Notes: generated by a model from the letters alone, not told the origin. 64,000 nucleotides of DNA from Carpediemonas membranifera (GCA_019828565.1 JAHDYR010000053.1:372001-436000), one strand, 5' to 3'. Shown: positions 37,762-48,077, numbered from the stretch's first letter. Numbers and translations: made by a program.

Positions 37762-40761
37762 CTACTCGGTTACGTCCAGCTCAGCCACCTGCTGTGCCAA
37801 CGCGTCCTCGGCCTCCTCCTGTGCCCGCTTCTTGTCAGGCTGTCCGGTCTTCTGGTTCTTCACCTTGCCCTTCTTCAAGGTATGCTCGGCAACCCAGTTG
37901 GCCTTGGCCTTGAGAACCGGTTTCTTGTTCTTGCTCAACTCAGCGGTCAGAGTCACATCAAATGAATCCATCAGATTCAGTGTCATATCTCCAATCATAT
38001 CCTTAGATACGGCAACTTCTCCGAGTGTCCACTGGCCCTTCTTGGGCGATACAGTACTAGCAGGCAGCTGCTTGGCATCCATGTCAAACGAGTAGTCCAG
38101 CTCCGGGATATACATCATACATGTTTTCTCCTTGAGCACAACGATAAATGCACGATGATCTGCGCTCTTGGTCTTACGCTGGTGGTACAGGGCCCATAGG
38201 AACGCCTCTTCTGAGTCGGAACCGGCCTCCTGCTGCTGTTTCGTGCGCTCGTTGATGTTTTCGAGCAGGGCGTTGATCTCGGCGACGTCGATGCCCCTGT
38301 CCTTGAGGAACTGCATCTCCGTGGACAGCTGGACTTCGCCCTCCTCCTCTGCCTCGTCGTAATCGCCCAGTGCGAAGACGGCCTCATCATCGTCCACGTT
38401 GACCACACCGCGGCGCTGGCGGAGGTACTTGGGGAGCTTGCCGCCCTTGCCGAGGTCGCGCTCTTGTGGCACACTAGCCATGGCCGACGCCCTGGCGATG
38501 GCGTCTGCGGGGGGTCTGTGTGCCGCGGGCGGAGTGTCAGCGAAGAGACGAGTTCTCTTGGTGAAGCGGAGCTTTCCCTTGTTTGTCTCCATCTCGTAGT
38601 CCAGCGCCGCCTGCAGCAGTCTATGGACGATGATATCAGCGTATCTTCTGATTGGTGACGTAAAGTGCGTATACAGGGGAATGCCCAGGCCGTGGTGAAC
38701 GAGGGCCTCTTCGGTGCCAATAGCAGGTGTGACGTATGCTGCACGCCACACGTGGAAGCGGACAGCCATGTACGCGAAAGCAGCACCCACAGCATCGTCG
38801 TCCTTACGGATCTTGCGGAGAGTCTCAGTGATCTGCTTGGTTGTCCTCGCGTTGAACTGAATCCCAGCACTTCTCGCCTCTTCCACAAGCTCCTCGAGCT
38901 TCTTCATCCCGATGTGGGACCGGAGCAGTGCAGCCTCCGGGAACGCAGTAATGAGTCTACGGGCGACAAGCTGGTTTGCCGTGACCATGAAGCACTCGAC
39001 TAGGGAGTGCGAGTCCATATGTGGGGCTATGAACGTGTCGAGGGGGATGCGACCAGAGTCGTCGAGCTTGAAGCAGAGCTTGTTGCTGTTGAGCTCGAGA
39101 AAACCGTGGGAGGCACGCTCCTTGTTCACCGCAGAGCCGATGGACCAGAGTGCGCGTACGGCGCTCTCCACAGCCGGCCCGAAGCCCTTGACAACAGGCC
39201 AGCCTGATATGTCGGTCGAGTCAACCTTGATCTCGACCTCGTCGTCGAGGATGTCCTGGGCAGCCTCGTAGCTTAGCCGAGCCTTGGGGTGGATAATAGT
39301 GCGACCAAACCAGACGTCCTGGGGCGGCAGCGTGCCGTCGCCGTGCTGCTGCCATATGACGGAGAACGCGAGCTTATCGGCGCAAGGGTTGAGTGAACAG
39401 AGCTGTTCGCTGAGCTCGGCAGGGAGCATGGGCATGGCGCGGTCGACCAGGTACACGGTGGTGCAGTTCTTTGAGGCACGGCGGTCGAGTGCGGAGTCCG
39501 GCTTGACAAAGTGCGAGACATCAGCAATGTGGACGCCGACCTCGTACAGACAGTCGGCGGGGTGGTTGCCCTCCTTCAAGGTGCGGATGTGGAGCGCGTC
39601 ATCGAGGTCCTTGGCGGTTGTAGGGTCGATTGTGAAGATCGCTTCGGTTGTCAGGTCGCGTCTGTTGAGCCGTTCTGACTCAGGGATGGTGTAGTTCGCA
39701 CCGGGGAGCTCAGAAAGGATCTCTTCGCCCCAGGGATGGTGGTCAAAGCCGCGGGACTCCATAATGGACGCGGTGATCGCCTCGGAATCGGTATGGGTGC
39801 CGATGCAGCGTTCGTAGCGGGCCTTGGGGTGCAGGGCATCCGCGGGCCAATCCTGGACGACGGCGAGGTGCATGGCGTTCTTGTCGAACTCGCCGTTGGC
39901 CTCTAAGGCCTTGGTTACGGAGTTGATGGAAAGATCGAAGACGGGGAGCTTGTCGTTGAGCGGGATGAGGGAAAGACGGTCGGTCTCGCCCCATTTCTCG
40001 TGGGGGAAGCGGGTGCGCAGCATGCCGACCACGGTAGTGGGTTTCATGCTCTTGACGATGGCGATGACCTCACCAGTGGGCCGAGTGATCTTCTTGCTCG
40101 CCGTTGCCTCAGCAAGCGGCTTCAACTCTGCCTGGGCTTCGAGCCCATCGCCGTAGTACGCCCAGTACTGGCTGGCGGTCTCCTTGTCGTCGTTCTTCTG
40201 CCTACTCATGGTCTCACCGTTTTCCCACTGCTCGCGGGGTAGGAGACGTACGGCAACCTCGTCCATATGGAAGGCGCGGTTGTTGTGCTTGTTGTCGACG
40301 ACAATATCAATGTCCCAGCCGGCCACTGTGACGAAGCCGACGCGGCCGTAGTTTCTATATTGGCCAATGAAGACCTGGCCTGCGGTAACGCCCTCAACGA
40401 TTGTTAACGAGTGAGCATACGCCTTGTGGACCATGCGACGGGATGGACGCTTGTCGGAGCCGCGGTCTTGACCGCGAGCGTCTTGCTTGCCGCGGGATTG
40501 GCCGCCTTGAGGTTGCCTGCCACCACCCTGGGGCTTGTCAGAGCCGCCACGACCACGTCCACTGCGCTTACGGGCTGGTTTGTCGCCACTGGAACGATCA
40601 GGCTGGTTCTTGGCGCGGGATTCAGGTGCAGGGGCCTTCTTTTCGTGAGAAGGAGCTGTCTCGGCCTTGAGCGCTGGTGTATCGCCTGCACCGAAGAGCT
40701 GAGCAGCAAGTTCTTCACCTCCAGCTTGTTGCTGCTGGCGTATACGTTGTTTCTTCGACAT
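37762..40761 (-). CDS. DIS3L2-type 3'-5' exoribonuclease (RNB domain, no PIN)
   Basis: A 999-residue protein from ATG 40761; the frame is open further upstream, but this start precedes a basic Gln-rich region. Residues 1-110 are disordered (RGRGG, KPQGGGRQPQGG). Cold-shock-type domains follow (VFIGQYRNYGRVGFV). The RNB catalytic domain spans about residues 370-720 with the metal-binding aspartates in FTIDPTTAKDLDDALHI and HIADVSHFVKPDS. The C-terminus is S1-like. No N-terminal PIN endonuclease domain is present, so it resembles DIS3L2 or SSD1 rather than exosome-bound DIS3. It would degrade RNA in the cytoplasm. Confidence 0.88.
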   Translation of the reverse strand: MSKKQRIRQQQQAGGEELAAQLFGAGDTPALKAETAPSHEKKAPAPESRAKNQPDRSSGDKPARKRSGRGRGGSDKPQGGGRQPQGGQSRGKQDARGQDRGSDKRPSRRMVHKAYAHSLTIVEGVTAGQVFIGQYRNYGRVGFVTVAGWDIDIVVDNKHNNRAFHMDEVAVRLLPREQWENGETMSRQKNDDKETASQYWAYYGDGLEAQAELKPLAEATASKKITRPTGEVIAIVKSMKPTTVVGMLRTRFPHEKWGETDRLSLIPLNDKLPVFDLSINSVTKALEANGEFDKNAMHLAVVQDWPADALHPKARYERCIGTHTDSEAITASIMESRGFDHHPWGEEILSELPGANYTIPESERLNRRDLTTEAIFTIDPTTAKDLDDALHIRTLKEGNHPADCLYEVGVHIADVSHFVKPDSALDRRASKNCTTVYLVDRAMPMLPAELSEQLCSLNPCADKLAFSVIWQQHGDGTLPPQDVWFGRTIIHPKARLSYEAAQDILDDEVEIKVDSTDISGWPVVKGFGPAVESAVRALWSIGSAVNKERASHGFLELNSNKLCFKLDDSGRIPLDTFIAPHMDSHSLVECFMVTANQLVARRLITAFPEAALLRSHIGMKKLEELVEEARSAGIQFNARTTKQITETLRKIRKDDDAVGAAFAYMAVRFHVWRAAYVTPAIGTEEALVHHGLGIPLYTHFTSPIRRYADIIVHRLLQAALDYEMETNKGKLRFTKRTRLFADTPPAAHRPPADAIARASAMASVPQERDLGKGGKLPKYLRQRRGVVNVDDDEAVFALGDYDEAEEEGEVQLSTEMQFLKDRGIDVAEINALLENINERTKQQQEAGSDSEEAFLWALYHQRKTKSADHRAFIVVLKEKTCMMYIPELDYSFDMDAKQLPASTVSPKKGQWTLGEVAVSKDMIGDMTLNLMDSFDVTLTAELSKNKKPVLKAKANWVAEHTLKKGKVKNQKTGQPDKKRAQEEAEDALAQQVAELDVTE

Positions 40762-41071
40762 TCGTTTCGAGATGAGTTTGTGAGATGCTGTCTCGCGTTT
40801 TTTCTTGCACATTCCCTGCACATTGAAAAGATAGTCAACCTGAGGTGACTGAAGGCTCCTCGGTATGGTAACGAAGGTGGACCCTTTTCTTTTTGTGCGA
40901 CCGAGCCCCACAAGCTAAGAGCTCCAGACGCGATTCAAGGAAATCTTTTGCGTTCAGCTTGTGGTACGCCACCCCCTCCTGTCACCTGTGTGGACCCAAG
41001 CACCATCAGTCGTCGACTGCCGCGCAAAACATGGACCCGCTTTTTATGCGCGTGAACATCATTTGGGCGGA
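40762..41071. other. Divergent intergenic region
   Basis: This gap separates the starts of the RNB exoribonuclease and the zinc-finger gene. It holds TTTTTTCTTGCAC near 40798-40810, a match to the T-tract/CTTGCA motif found before other starts, here in plus orientation. Confidence 0.4.
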
Positions 41072-42059
41072 ATGGACACGCTGCGTACAGCGTCGGCGTC
41101 GCTTCAATCGTCGTTGTTGACGTCGTACAATACAGCGTATACTAGTATCAATACCAGTATCAACAACTACATCGATACGGCGAACGCGCAACGATCGGCT
41201 GAATGGATGACCCGGGATGTCACAGCAGAGATTCATCCTACCGAATGGGCTGAGGATGCTGTGAAGACTGCAATCAAGGAGCACAAGGACAAGGATATGG
41301 TTCAGTGGCATTCAAAAGGGACGATCAAAGCAATGTGTCCCATTTGCAAAGGAGCACAGCGCCACCGCGTCCTCGTCCTCCGCTACAAGTGTGCCCGCGT
41401 AGTATGCGAAGGCTCATGCTCAGTCGAGCTCCGCTATTCCTTCTGCGACAACACTAACCGGGTATTCCTCGGAACGACTGGCTCGCACCATCTCAAAGCC
41501 CAGCGTGTACAGGAAGCACGCCGCGGCATCACAGTAGCCGTGAAGAAGGTCATTGGCCGACTGGTTGACCAGGGCATGAATCCCTCTGCCATTATGCATG
41601 AACTTCGGACGATTCTGGAGGAGGTTGACCAGCCGCTGCCAACACTTCGTCAGGTACAGAACTTCGTATGTTTATGGTGTTTCATGTCTTATACAGGTAT
41701 TCCGGTTGAAGCGCAAAGCTGACGCAAACGAGGGTCATGCCGAGTCAGCAGCTGCCGCTGCCCCCACTCATGCCCGCACCACGGCCACAGCCCATGCCCC
41801 CGCACCATCTGAGGGCACCCCACCCCCGCTCGGACCACCCTCCTGGCCCACGTCATCAATGCCTCTCGTCAAGACCGAGAACGACCCCCAACCCCGCCCC
41901 GAGTCAACCACACAAATCACCCAGCCGCAGTCCAGGTCCAGGGAGCAGGCCGGGCTGAGCCCCACCGTGGAGCTGATGCTTCCTATCGGGATGGCCCTGC
42001 CGCCGCTAACGGACACAGCTCATGATGACATCATCAACTTGGACCTGAAGCTCAACTAG
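41072..42059 (+). CDS. FLYWCH/WRKY-GCM1-like zinc-finger protein, one 31-nt intron
   Basis: Exons 41072-41665 and 41697-42059 join into 318 residues. The core (about residues 85-150) has CPICKG, then RYKCARVVCEGSC, then a closing GSHHL, giving a C-C...C-C...H-H pattern like the DNA-binding fingers of FLYWCH and Mutator-type transposases. A helical segment follows (ARRGITVAVKKVIGRL, NPSAIMHELRTILEE, LPTLRQVQNFVFRLKRK), also usual in that setting. The intron lies exactly within this last motif. The C-terminus is Pro/Thr-rich. It may be a transcription factor derived from a transposase. Confidence 0.7.
41666..41696 (+). other. 31-nt GT-AG intron
   Basis: The intron begins GTATGTTT and ends GTCTTATACAG, phase 0. 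Splicing joins RQVQNF to VFRLKRK and gives a continuous conserved-looking helix, with 120 further codons beyond it. Confidence 0.8.
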
Positions 42060-42156
42060 GATGTATATATGTAGTTAACAGCAAGCACGCGATAAACCTC
42101 GTTGCATTATTCAACGAACATTCGAATATCTACCATATATGTTTACAGGATTGGGC

Positions 42157-44217
42157 TCACCAGTTGTTCTCCAGCTTCACCTTATAAATCCTCACCATCC
42201 AATGTTGGGAGGTGAAGACCTCCTCAAAGTGCTTGAGCTTGATGTCCTTGTCCCCAATCTCGACGTTTCTCACGCGATCAAAGCCCCCTGGGAAACGGCG
42301 GTCAGTAACAACCTCCCCGAAGCGATGGAAGCAGAGGCGGTACATCAAGCTGTCGCGCATCGTCTTCGAGACTGACTTATCGACGGTGTACTGCCCGCGA
42401 CTGTTGAAGTAATCCTGCTCGTGGACACCCCCGAACTCACCGCCGCCGATACGTACCATCCACAGGAACTTGTTGATGTCGTCACTGCTATAGCCCACCA
42501 GACCGCCGAACACGACGAGAACGTAGTCAACATCGAGCAGACGGATCGTAACGATGGCGTCATCCTCGTTTTGGGCGAAAGCGCGGCCGACCATGGCTAT
42601 ATGGGTGTTATTCCAGGTGTTGTTGTCCACGATGGTGGTGCGGTTGCTCATCTGAGCGAGCTGGTAGCCGTAGTCCCACCAGGACATCACCTTGGCGTCC
42701 TCGGCGGTGTTGTGGTCCAGCCAGGAGTACGCCTCGCGGAAGTCGTCGAACACTACGCGGCCCGTGGGCGTGTTTGCCATCAAAACGACGGAAGGGGAGG
42801 AATACGCCTCAGAGGTGGCCCATACAGAGTGGCGGGTGAAGGAAACGAGCAGGCCGACGAGGAAGACGAGAGCTGCGGCCGCGCCGACCACCGCCTTCAC
42901 GTCCTTGGCGTTGATTCGACTCCGGACGGCGGTCGTGAGGCTGTCAAGAACCCTGGAGAGCGCTAAGGCGCCGAGGAGGCAGGAGACGGGCGCGAGGATG
43001 AGCATCATGCGGATCATAACGCCAGAGAAGTACACAGCGCACACGCCGTAGAGCAGGACGAAGAGGTTCGTGTCCGTGAGGCCGTCCAGGGCAAAGTAGA
43101 CGCCCGCGGGCACGAGGAAGGCGAGGATGTGGAGATCGAAGAAGAAAGAGCCCCATGTGGTCGGCTGGTGCTCAGAGACTGACGCTATGATGGGGATGTG
43201 GGCCTTGGCGTACGTAGGATCGAGGAAGGACTTGAAACGGCCCGACCAGGGCGTGACGAAGCCACTCAGCTCCAGGGCGACCGTGACGGCGAAGAAACCT
43301 ATCACTGCAGTCAGCCCGACGTTGCGGAAGACGCGGCGGAGGTCGTGTTCGGGCAGGCGGGAGCTGAGGTAGCGGAGGACGCCGATGCCCTGCATGAAGA
43401 CGAAGATGCCGGCCGCAGCGAGGTGCTCGGCAGACTGGATGGGCTGGTAGTTGATGAAGGGGATCTGCATGGTCATGACGATGCCGAGGACGTAGAACGT
43501 CGTGTAGGCTACGTGCAGTCTAACGCTGTAGCGGCCAACGAGCACAGAGACGAGCGTGTAGAGGGGCACGAGGTTGATGATGAACACATAGGCGCCCCAG
43601 CTCGCGGCCATGTAGAAATATGCCGCGGCAGTGAGTGCGGCGAGGAGGACGGAGCCGTGGCGGACGGCCTTGATCCAGAGGAGGTAGGCGAAGAGCAGCG
43701 CGAAGATACTCACCGCCTCGTTGTCATAGGAGCCGGCCACGGAACGGGAGATGTAGGCGGGGACAAGCGCCATCAGCAGGGCCGCGAGGAGGCCGGTGCG
43801 GTCGTCACGCATGTCCTTGCCGAAGAAGTAGGCAGTGATGGCGGTGAGGCCGGCCATGAAAGGCGCCAGGAACACGCAGGTGTCGCGGATGCTGATGAAG
43901 ATGTGGAAGTAGTTGAGGACCTTGAAGAGGATGGCCGCGGTCGTCATCAGGCCCGGGAAGAGCGTGCCACCGACGATACGGCCGATGGGGTACCAAGTAC
44001 GGTCATCGAACCAGTTCTGGAACTTCTCAAAGCCGTTTTCGATGAGGTAGATGGTCGCACGGTAGTTGAAATAGGGATCAAACTCATGAATCACGCTTTC
44101 ATACCGAATGACGGCGAAGAGGCGAACACCAAAGGCGAGAATGAAGATTGAAGCTAATATAACTATGTTCAATGCCTTCATGGACGTCTCCGACGCAATG
44201 CCGTCGTCCTTGACCAT
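42157..44217 (-). CDS. STT3: Oligosaccharyltransferase catalytic subunit STT3
   Basis: A 686-residue protein from ATG 44217, which aligns with the short N-terminus of known STT3. A first membrane span is followed by the catalytic motif VIHEFDPYFNYR, then WFDDRTWYPIGRIVGGT. About a dozen more spans follow, with the SVSEHQPTTW motif and a lumenal C-terminal domain with WWDYG at about 513-517. STT3 transfers the lipid-linked glycan to Asn in N-x-S/T sequons in the ER lumen. In many protists it works as a single subunit. A GTGCAGTTTATG motif lies about 25 bases upstream of the start. Confidence 0.97.
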   Translation of the reverse strand: MVKDDGIASETSMKALNIVILASIFILAFGVRLFAVIRYESVIHEFDPYFNYRATIYLIENGFEKFQNWFDDRTWYPIGRIVGGTLFPGLMTTAAILFKVLNYFHIFISIRDTCVFLAPFMAGLTAITAYFFGKDMRDDRTGLLAALLMALVPAYISRSVAGSYDNEAVSIFALLFAYLLWIKAVRHGSVLLAALTAAAYFYMAASWGAYVFIINLVPLYTLVSVLVGRYSVRLHVAYTTFYVLGIVMTMQIPFINYQPIQSAEHLAAAGIFVFMQGIGVLRYLSSRLPEHDLRRVFRNVGLTAVIGFFAVTVALELSGFVTPWSGRFKSFLDPTYAKAHIPIIASVSEHQPTTWGSFFFDLHILAFLVPAGVYFALDGLTDTNLFVLLYGVCAVYFSGVMIRMMLILAPVSCLLGALALSRVLDSLTTAVRSRINAKDVKAVVGAAAALVFLVGLLVSFTRHSVWATSEAYSSPSVVLMANTPTGRVVFDDFREAYSWLDHNTAEDAKVMSWWDYGYQLAQMSNRTTIVDNNTWNNTHIAMVGRAFAQNEDDAIVTIRLLDVDYVLVVFGGLVGYSSDDINKFLWMVRIGGGEFGGVHEQDYFNSRGQYTVDKSVSKTMRDSLMYRLCFHRFGEVVTDRRFPGGFDRVRNVEIGDKDIKLKHFEEVFTSQHWMVRIYKVKLENNW

Positions 44218-44669
44218 TTTCGGGTTTGTCGTTGCATAAACTGCACTTTCCAAGACTGGGCGATATGCGCCCCAGCGCACTCTCATGGACCATAGAGTAC
44301 CCAATACGCTCCATTCGCTCGAAACTATTTTTCCCAAACACATTGCCTCGCCACCCGCAGACGACCAGGCATCAGACCAGTATCAAAGTGCGGCCCCAAT
44401 AACAACTCGCCCACTACCACAATACATGTTTTACACCTAGGCATTGAGTGCCCGGAGCTCCGTACTGAGTCCAACTTCTACTGAGGACCTCCACGGCCTG
44501 GCTAAAACGGCATTGTCGTGCTGCCGCACCCCCGTGACCTCAATCAACTTCAGTATTTCAGCCTGAGTCACGTCGGGCGAGCATTTGGAATAGACCCCGA
44601 CACCACCTTGCTCCGCTGAGCTATTCTGAACGATGTTCACATCTAGTGATCGTCAGCACAACCCAAAAC
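44218..44669. other. Intergenic region upstream of STT3
   Basis: This holds the STT3 promoter region (AGTGCAGTTTAT on the minus strand near 44237-44248) and the 3' flank of the EF-hand gene. A 67-codon minus frame at 44437-44640 has no recognisable features and is not called. Confidence 0.45.
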
Positions 44670-45185
44670 TCAGGACAGCAGTAGTGCTGTGGCCTGCTCC
44701 ATAGTCAGCCCACGCCTGTCACCCTCGCCCTCGCTGTACCGCTCCAACAAGACGTCTGCCTGGCCCCACACGTCCTGGTCCGACAACGCCTCACTCGACC
44801 AGACTCGGAGGAGGTAATAGAGCTCGCCACGGTTCAGCATGCCGTCCTTGTCCATGTCCCACATGCCAAAGACGGCCTTGAACCTCTCCTCGGGGTTAAT
44901 GTGGGTGAGTTTGTGTGTGGCGAGTAAGAGGTCTTCGAACTCCACAACGGCGTCGGAAGAAGCCTCTTTGCCCGCTGATTCGTTGAATTGGCAGATCACA
45001 TGGTACATCAGTGATGGAGATGGGCTGTCGGCAAGCTCGGAGAAGTCTCGGACGCACACTACGCCGTCGCTCGAAGAAGAAAGGGCGGTGAACTCCTTGT
45101 GGAGCCTCTTGATGACTCGTACGGGAAGACTAGTTTGTTTGGAAATGCGACTTGCATCAGCACTGCTGAGAGTTGGCTTTGCCAT
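44670..45185 (-). CDS. Calcineurin-B/CHP-like EF-hand protein
   Basis: A 171-residue protein from ATG 45185, the normal size for calcineurin B and its relatives. The layout follows that family: an N-terminal helix (SKQTSLPVRVIKRLHKEFTA), two degenerate EF-hands, then NPEERFKAVFGMWDMDKDGML with a canonical loop (D-x-D-x-D-G...E), and a final degenerate EF-hand. No N-terminal MG myristoylation signal is present. The conserved F-x3-D-x-D-x-D-G hand should bind calcium. It may regulate a phosphatase, kinase or exchanger; the partner is unknown. Confidence 0.8.
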   Translation of the reverse strand: MAKPTLSSADASRISKQTSLPVRVIKRLHKEFTALSSSSDGVVCVRDFSELADSPSPSLMYHVICQFNESAGKEASSDAVVEFEDLLLATHKLTHINPEERFKAVFGMWDMDKDGMLNRGELYYLLRVWSSEALSDQDVWGQADVLLERYSEGEGDRRGLTMEQATALLLS

Positions 45186-45376
45186 CGATCGGAATATTTG
45201 TGCCGACTCCTCGACCCGCCTTCTCCCCGCTCATTGCTAAGAGGTGTGGGCCACACCAGGCCGGTGTCTGTAGTAGTATTCAGCGGCCATGCAGTTGTGG
45301 CACATGTCGTCTGATATGAAGTACCAGGTAGGGCGACTTATTTATGCAATTTAATCTGTTCATAAACCTATCCACA

Positions 45377-47419
45377 CTAACTAGTGGCCCGTGCGGCCGG
45401 GGTCGACTTATGGCTCGTCTTCCGTGGAGTCTTTGTCTTTCTTGCGGTAGTCTTGGCCTTCCGCGCGCTCTTCAGAGCCTTGCCTCTCCCCTCCGATGTC
45501 TTGCCCATGTCCAAGGTTGGCACGGCAGGATCCTGCTGCTTCTTCTCCTCAGGTGGAAGCCGGTCCAGCTCGGCCTCGAGACGGTTGATCTCCTTCTCCA
45601 TCTCTTCCATCTCAGAGCCCCGCAGTTTAAGGGTCTCCGCACTCTTGGCGAGGAAAGCGGCGTGCTTCTCCTTGTACTCCGCCTCCATTCGCTCCTCGAG
45701 GTCCAGGTTGTGCTCCTCCTCCTCGAGCTGGGCCTTAGTGGCCGCCGCCGTCGCCTCGGCCTCTCTGAGCTGCGCCTCAGTCCCCTCGTGTGTCTGCTTC
45801 AGCACCACTCTGCGATCCGCCACCTTTGCAGCGAGATTCTCGGCCTCCTGCTCGATGGTCTCGATCTGGCCCTTCAGGGTGACCTTCTTCTCTGCGTACT
45901 TGATCTTCATGACGTCAATCTCTGTCGTCACGACCTCCACGTACTGATTAGCGCGGGCAGACGCCTGCTGCTCGACCATGAGCTCCTGCTGCACGCTCTC
46001 GAGTGTCTTTTGGCTACTATGGAGCCGTGCAAGCTCTAGCTTCAGCTTCTGTGGCCTATTGTCCTTCGTCGAGTGCTTGTTACGAAGGCACGCCTGCTTG
46101 ATAAGCTTGATCGTCCCATGCGACACCTGGTTCCCTGTGATGTCCACTGACACAATCGAGGAGCACTGCTGGATAGTCTGAGCTATCATGTTGCCGCTCT
46201 CCTCGTCGATATGGTTGTCATTGAGTCTGAGCGAAGTCACCGTGCCCGTCGACACCTCGGTCCAAGCCTGACCCTCGAGGCGTCCGCACGCGGCCTTGAC
46301 GAGCTCGACTGACCCTGGCCCGCCGAACCTGCACGTGCTGAGCTCGAGGACAGCGAGCTCGGTTCTTGGGAGGACCGAGGCAATCCTCTCTATCACTGAG
46401 CTCGTGAGCGGGTTCTTGTTGAGCTTGAGCTCGACCAGACTGGGCGAAAGGAGCAGGTCTTCGCAAAGGGCGCTCGTCGAGGCAGGGGTGATGCCGTTGT
46501 TAGAAAGGTCGACCGCGCGAATCTTACGACAGGTGGCGAGGGCTTCGCATAGGGGCACTACACCCTCGTCGTGGAGCTCACAGGAGCGTAGGGAGAGGTT
46601 CTGGATCGTCTCATGGTCCTTGAGATAACTCACGAACAGAGGGAAGTGGCCACCGCCCAGGTCGTTTCTAGAGAGATTGAGTGTGGTCAGCACGCTGTTC
46701 TGGACTGCTGGGCCGAGGTTGTTGGCCAGACAGAGCGAGTTGAGTCCGTTTCCAGAGAGATGAAGGGTTTGGATGCTCGTGTTCGTACGAAGGCCTTCGG
46801 CGATGGGAACAAGGCCGGAAGGCTCAATGCAGTTGTCAGAGAGCATGAGTGTTGTCACGCTCCGGTTGACGCGAAGCATCTCGCCGATTGCGGTGCATGC
46901 AAGCTTTGAGCCATCCCCAATCATGTTGCCGTTGAGTCCAAGGTGCTGGAGCGTGCGGTTTGAAGTCACACCGTTGGCCAGTGCTGCCGCTGCGTCCGGA
47001 CCGATGCAATTGGGATGATAGAAGCGCACAGTGTAGCCGAGCTCGAGCTTCTTGAGAACGTTGTCGTACTTGAGGTCCTCTGCCAGTGGGAAGATGGCGT
47101 CGGGGCCAATGTCGTTGTTTCCGACATCCACGGTCTCTACAGACTGGCAGATCTTCATGGTCTGAAGAAGCGCGCTGAATCCTACAGAGCGGATGAGATT
47201 GCCAAAGAGGTTCACTATCGTGAGCTGGGTGCCCTCATAGCGCTTCAATAGAGTGATTATAGCACTGGGACCAAGTCGGCACTTCGGGAATACCACTTGG
47301 CCGGGCGGAGAGGCCTCGGCGATGGAAACAAAGTGTGAGAGGCCGTCATTCGTGGGAATCTCACCAGTATCCTTGCACATCGCTAGATATACTTCCTTAA
47401 ACAATCCGTTCGACGCCAT
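45377..47419 (-). CDS. Leucine-rich-repeat (RNI-type) and coiled-coil protein
   Basis: A 680-residue protein from ATG 47419. Residues about 45-430 are ribonuclease-inhibitor-type LRRs with the L-x-L-x-x-N pattern (LTTLNLSRNDLGGGHFPLF, IRAVDLSNNGITPASTSAL, VTSLRLNDNHIDEESG). Residues about 450-630 form a coiled coil rich in Glu/Lys/Ala. The tail is strongly basic (KSARKAKTTARKTKTPRKTS). The combination is common in flagellar and basal-body proteins. The basic tail could bind microtubules or nucleic acid. No exact orthologue is named. Confidence 0.85.
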   Translation of the reverse strand: MASNGLFKEVYLAMCKDTGEIPTNDGLSHFVSIAEASPPGQVVFPKCRLGPSAIITLLKRYEGTQLTIVNLFGNLIRSVGFSALLQTMKICQSVETVDVGNNDIGPDAIFPLAEDLKYDNVLKKLELGYTVRFYHPNCIGPDAAAALANGVTSNRTLQHLGLNGNMIGDGSKLACTAIGEMLRVNRSVTTLMLSDNCIEPSGLVPIAEGLRTNTSIQTLHLSGNGLNSLCLANNLGPAVQNSVLTTLNLSRNDLGGGHFPLFVSYLKDHETIQNLSLRSCELHDEGVVPLCEALATCRKIRAVDLSNNGITPASTSALCEDLLLSPSLVELKLNKNPLTSSVIERIASVLPRTELAVLELSTCRFGGPGSVELVKAACGRLEGQAWTEVSTGTVTSLRLNDNHIDEESGNMIAQTIQQCSSIVSVDITGNQVSHGTIKLIKQACLRNKHSTKDNRPQKLKLELARLHSSQKTLESVQQELMVEQQASARANQYVEVVTTEIDVMKIKYAEKKVTLKGQIETIEQEAENLAAKVADRRVVLKQTHEGTEAQLREAEATAAATKAQLEEEEHNLDLEERMEAEYKEKHAAFLAKSAETLKLRGSEMEEMEKEINRLEAELDRLPPEEKKQQDPAVPTLDMGKTSEGRGKALKSARKAKTTARKTKTPRKTSHKSTPAARATS

Positions 47420-47770
47420 CTGATGCGTCTCAGAAAGTATGTGTGATCGTTTGGTGGTTGGAATTTTGCCTTTATCGTCAATGTAACGCTATGTATATCG
47501 CAAATCAAGGCTACCAACGCACAAGTGCGGGGCATGCCGTGTCATAGACTGCCATCTCAGTCCAATCGGACCGAAATAGCAGCAGCGCACCAAACACACA
47601 GTGCTGCAACCAAGAAGCGCGGGATGGGCGGCAAAGTATGATATAGAAACAGGAGGGAGAATGTCGGTTGGATGTGGAAGGAGAGGTGGCTTGGCGCTGG
47701 GGTCTGGGCAGCTGGGCTAGTTCGTCATCAGGATTTGAAGCACAAGCAGCCGCCCTTTGGTGCGAATGGG
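47420..47770. other. Intergenic gap
   Basis: About 350 bp upstream of the LRR gene. It should hold that gene's promoter. No further feature is recognised. Confidence 0.4.
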
Positions 47771-47968
47771 TTAGAAGAATCGCCCGGTGTGAGCAGAGGA
47801 TCCTCTTTTCCGGTAATATAGGTGATGAAGCTGCGTAACGAGGAGATTTTGAACAAACACCTCAGCGGCCTCACTAACTTTCATGATTCGCTTTGAAGCC
47901 TCGCATTGGAGCTTAAGGCGCTCATTTTGTGTCAGTTGTTGCTTCAAAACTTGTTGGGAACGATCCAT
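47771..47968 (-). CDS. Small helical protein, 65 residues
   Basis: Starts at ATG 47968 and reads as a long amphipathic helix (SQQVLKQQLTQNERLKLQCE, AEVFVQNLLVTQLHHLYY) with a basic end. An AAAACTGCACT sequence (AGTGCAGTTTT on the coding strand) lies about 40 bases upstream, the same motif seen before STT3. The composition is protein-like, and the frame sits alone between two larger genes. The family is not recognised, and a chance frame cannot be ruled out. Confidence 0.45.
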   Translation of the reverse strand: MDRSQQVLKQQLTQNERLKLQCEASKRIMKVSEAAEVFVQNLLVTQLHHLYYRKRGSSAHTGRFF

Positions 47969-48077
47969 TACGTCAGTCTAATGCTATTCTGCCAAACATA
48001 GACGATAAAACTGCACTGGCCGAAGTCGGCTGAATGAGTGGAGGAACGTAGTTCAGACCCGGAGTCCATTTACTGGC

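Noticed and set aside
44437-44640. 67-codon minus frame between STT3 and the EF-hand gene
   Set aside because: No recognisable feature and a length expected by chance in GC-rich DNA.
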